Source: WTJY01 sp045105475 (GTDB taxonomy: Bacteria > Chloroflexota > Anaerolineae > Promineifilales > Promineifilaceae). Taken from it: a stretch of DNA of 64,000 nt. Below, piece after piece: positions 63,262-64,000 of this stretch. Made by a program: the position numbers and the translations under genes. Under the pieces are notes generated by a model, which saw only the letters and a program-made list of their open reading frames with translations, had not been told where the DNA came from and did not search any database. The DNA lies in NCBI GenBank assembly GCA_045105475.1, contig JBGCDP010000242.1, positions 12,227 through 76,226 of the forward strand, read 5' to 3'. Within the stretch, counting starts at the first letter, position 1; every line of letters begins with the position of its first letter.

Positions 63262-63885
63262 AACTAATTTTATTGAATCAGGTGATTACTTTTTATGATC
63301 CAACAACTTGCCAGCTTTTAACCTCTAGGCTGAATTAGATAGATAAGTTTAACAAAGATCTAAAAAAAAACAGATCGAAGGCTATCTATAACTATTTATT
63401 ATTTTGAGTATTAAGTGGGAGAACTATAAGCAGGACAACTCAAAGCTTGATCGTATCAAATTGGCATAAAGACAAAAATTTTTGATCTGTTATTTATTAG
63501 ATGCAGGCAGGATAGTAAACAGAAATAGTGTAAAAATTGCCAATAAAACTAACCAAGACATAATAAAGTTTCCTATTCAGTAGCTGTATAAATAATTCGC
63601 ATCAACTTTCATTTTGCATTACATTGAAAGTGATAATTTTCGAATCACAATAAGCCGGTATTTAGGTCAGGGTAACATGCAGATACTAATGCGTTAATGA
63701 CCCATTCTTACTATTGAGGCACAATTAAGATAATAACCTTGCTACCCTACAGTTTAGATTTCTAGCATCCAAGGTTCGTACCCTAAACCAGTATCAAAAT
63801 TACAGGTTTTGTAAATTATAGGTTTAGCTGGACATACTGTTAATGAAATAACCCAGCGTAATTAATCATTTGAAAAGTCAAAAAT
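63262..63885. other. 624-bp spacer with one tiny gene candidate
   Basis: AT-rich sequence between the regulator and panB. Apart from the minus-strand 23-codon ORF at 63490-63561, no gene, tRNA or repeat is seen. The panB promoter should lie here, but I could not pick a convincing pair. Confidence 0.35.
63490..63561 (-). CDS. Possible 23-residue hydrophobic peptide
   Basis: Reads MSWLVLLAIFTLFLFTILP then ASNK and a stop. AGGA about 10 nt before the ATG is a fair ribosome-binding site, and the peptide is one clean membrane helix. It resembles tiny membrane peptides such as KdpF in size only. Unsupported by homology. Confidence 0.35.
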   Translation of the reverse strand: MSWLVLLAIFTLFLFTILPASNK

Positions 63886-64000
63886 ATGAGTAGCCAAACA
63901 AAAAAATCGATAAAAAAAGTTACCGTCAAAACTTGGGCATTGCGCAAAAAGAAAAATGTTCCGATCACAATGATGACCGCTTACGATTACCCATCTGCCA
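63886..64000 (+). CDS. panB: 3-methyl-2-oxobutanoate hydroxymethyltransferase, partial
   Basis: The first 38 codons of a gene running off the right edge. After a basic, Lys-rich start the sequence reaches VPITMMTAYDYPSA, the characteristic N-terminal motif of ketopantoate hydroxymethyltransferase. It makes ketopantoate from 2-oxoisovalerate and methylene-THF in pantothenate/CoA synthesis. No SD is visible before the ATG. Confidence 0.85.
   Translation, partial: MSSQTKKSIKKVTVKTWALRKKKNVPITMMTAYDYPSA

Noticed and set aside
1..64000. CRISPR array, insertion sequence, prophage or integron
   Set aside because: No regularly spaced repeats, transposase, integrase or terminal inverted repeats were seen.

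Overview
The window looks like a chromosomal segment of an AT-leaning (roughly 43-46% GC by eye) bacterium, most likely a Chloroflexota member of the Anaerolineae/Ardenticatenia type. The reasons are large XRE- and BTAD-headed NB-ARC/TPR regulators, Chloroflexota-style threonine/proline-rich lipoproteins, a NuoC-NuoD fusion, many GT2/GT4 genes and hybrid signalling proteins. This placement is inference from gene content; there is no rRNA gene to confirm it. A striking genome signature is the palindrome CGGCCG, which I count about 130 times by eye, far above chance, and which thins out in the exopolysaccharide (EPS) locus.

Layout. 1-11 kb: a partial gene divergent from a TetR regulator, two giant NB-ARC/TPR regulators flanking an unannotated 49-residue secreted peptide ending in CGGGGC, a HEAGH metalloprotease, a membrane-anchored C39-like peptidase with TPRs, and a histone-deacetylase-family enzyme. 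11-26 kb: housekeeping and mixed genes: a hybrid sensor kinase, aroA (strikingly enterobacterial in type), an Mrp/ApbC P-loop protein, a GT2 plus binding-lipoprotein pair, an M32 carboxypeptidase, an LRR protein with a C-terminal effector-associated-like domain, a phosphotransferase, recJ, a nucleotide-sugar epimerase and rnd. 26-31 kb: an intradiol-dioxygenase lipoprotein and a minus-strand complex I cluster (iscX-like, nuoB with a helix-hairpin-helix tail, nuoCD, nuoI). 31-38 kb: a queuosine-tRNA mannosyltransferase-like gene, alpha-glucan phosphorylase, small membrane proteins, a single-domain response regulator and an RlmI-like methyltransferase.

38.8-57.3 kb is an EPS biosynthesis locus: two Wzz-type co-polymerases (one carrying an Mrr N-terminal winged helix), a Wzx flippase, a BY-kinase-like ATPase with a broken P-loop, a 48-residue membrane peptide, a Wzy-like polymerase, several GT2/GT4 enzymes, a GH44 relative that has lost its nucleophile, an initiating sugar-phosphate transferase, a GT26 enzyme fused to two STAS domains, and a nucleotidyltransferase/left-handed-helix/sugar-transferase fusion. 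Immediately downstream, 57.5-59.9 kb encodes a complete partner-switching set: STAS antagonist, GAF-PP2C phosphatase and RsbW-like kinase. The GT26-STAS-STAS fusion beside this set suggests that EPS synthesis is controlled post-translationally by partner switching; this is the most interesting hypothesis in the window. 60-63.3 kb holds an apparently intact GH44 paralogue, a zinc-ribbon membrane protein and a response regulator with a degenerate receiver. The window closes in the start of panB.

Several genes lack a Shine-Dalgarno sequence and have a -10-like box 6-8 nt before the start codon (recJ has a textbook -35/-10 pair), so leaderless transcripts appear to be used alongside SD-led ones.
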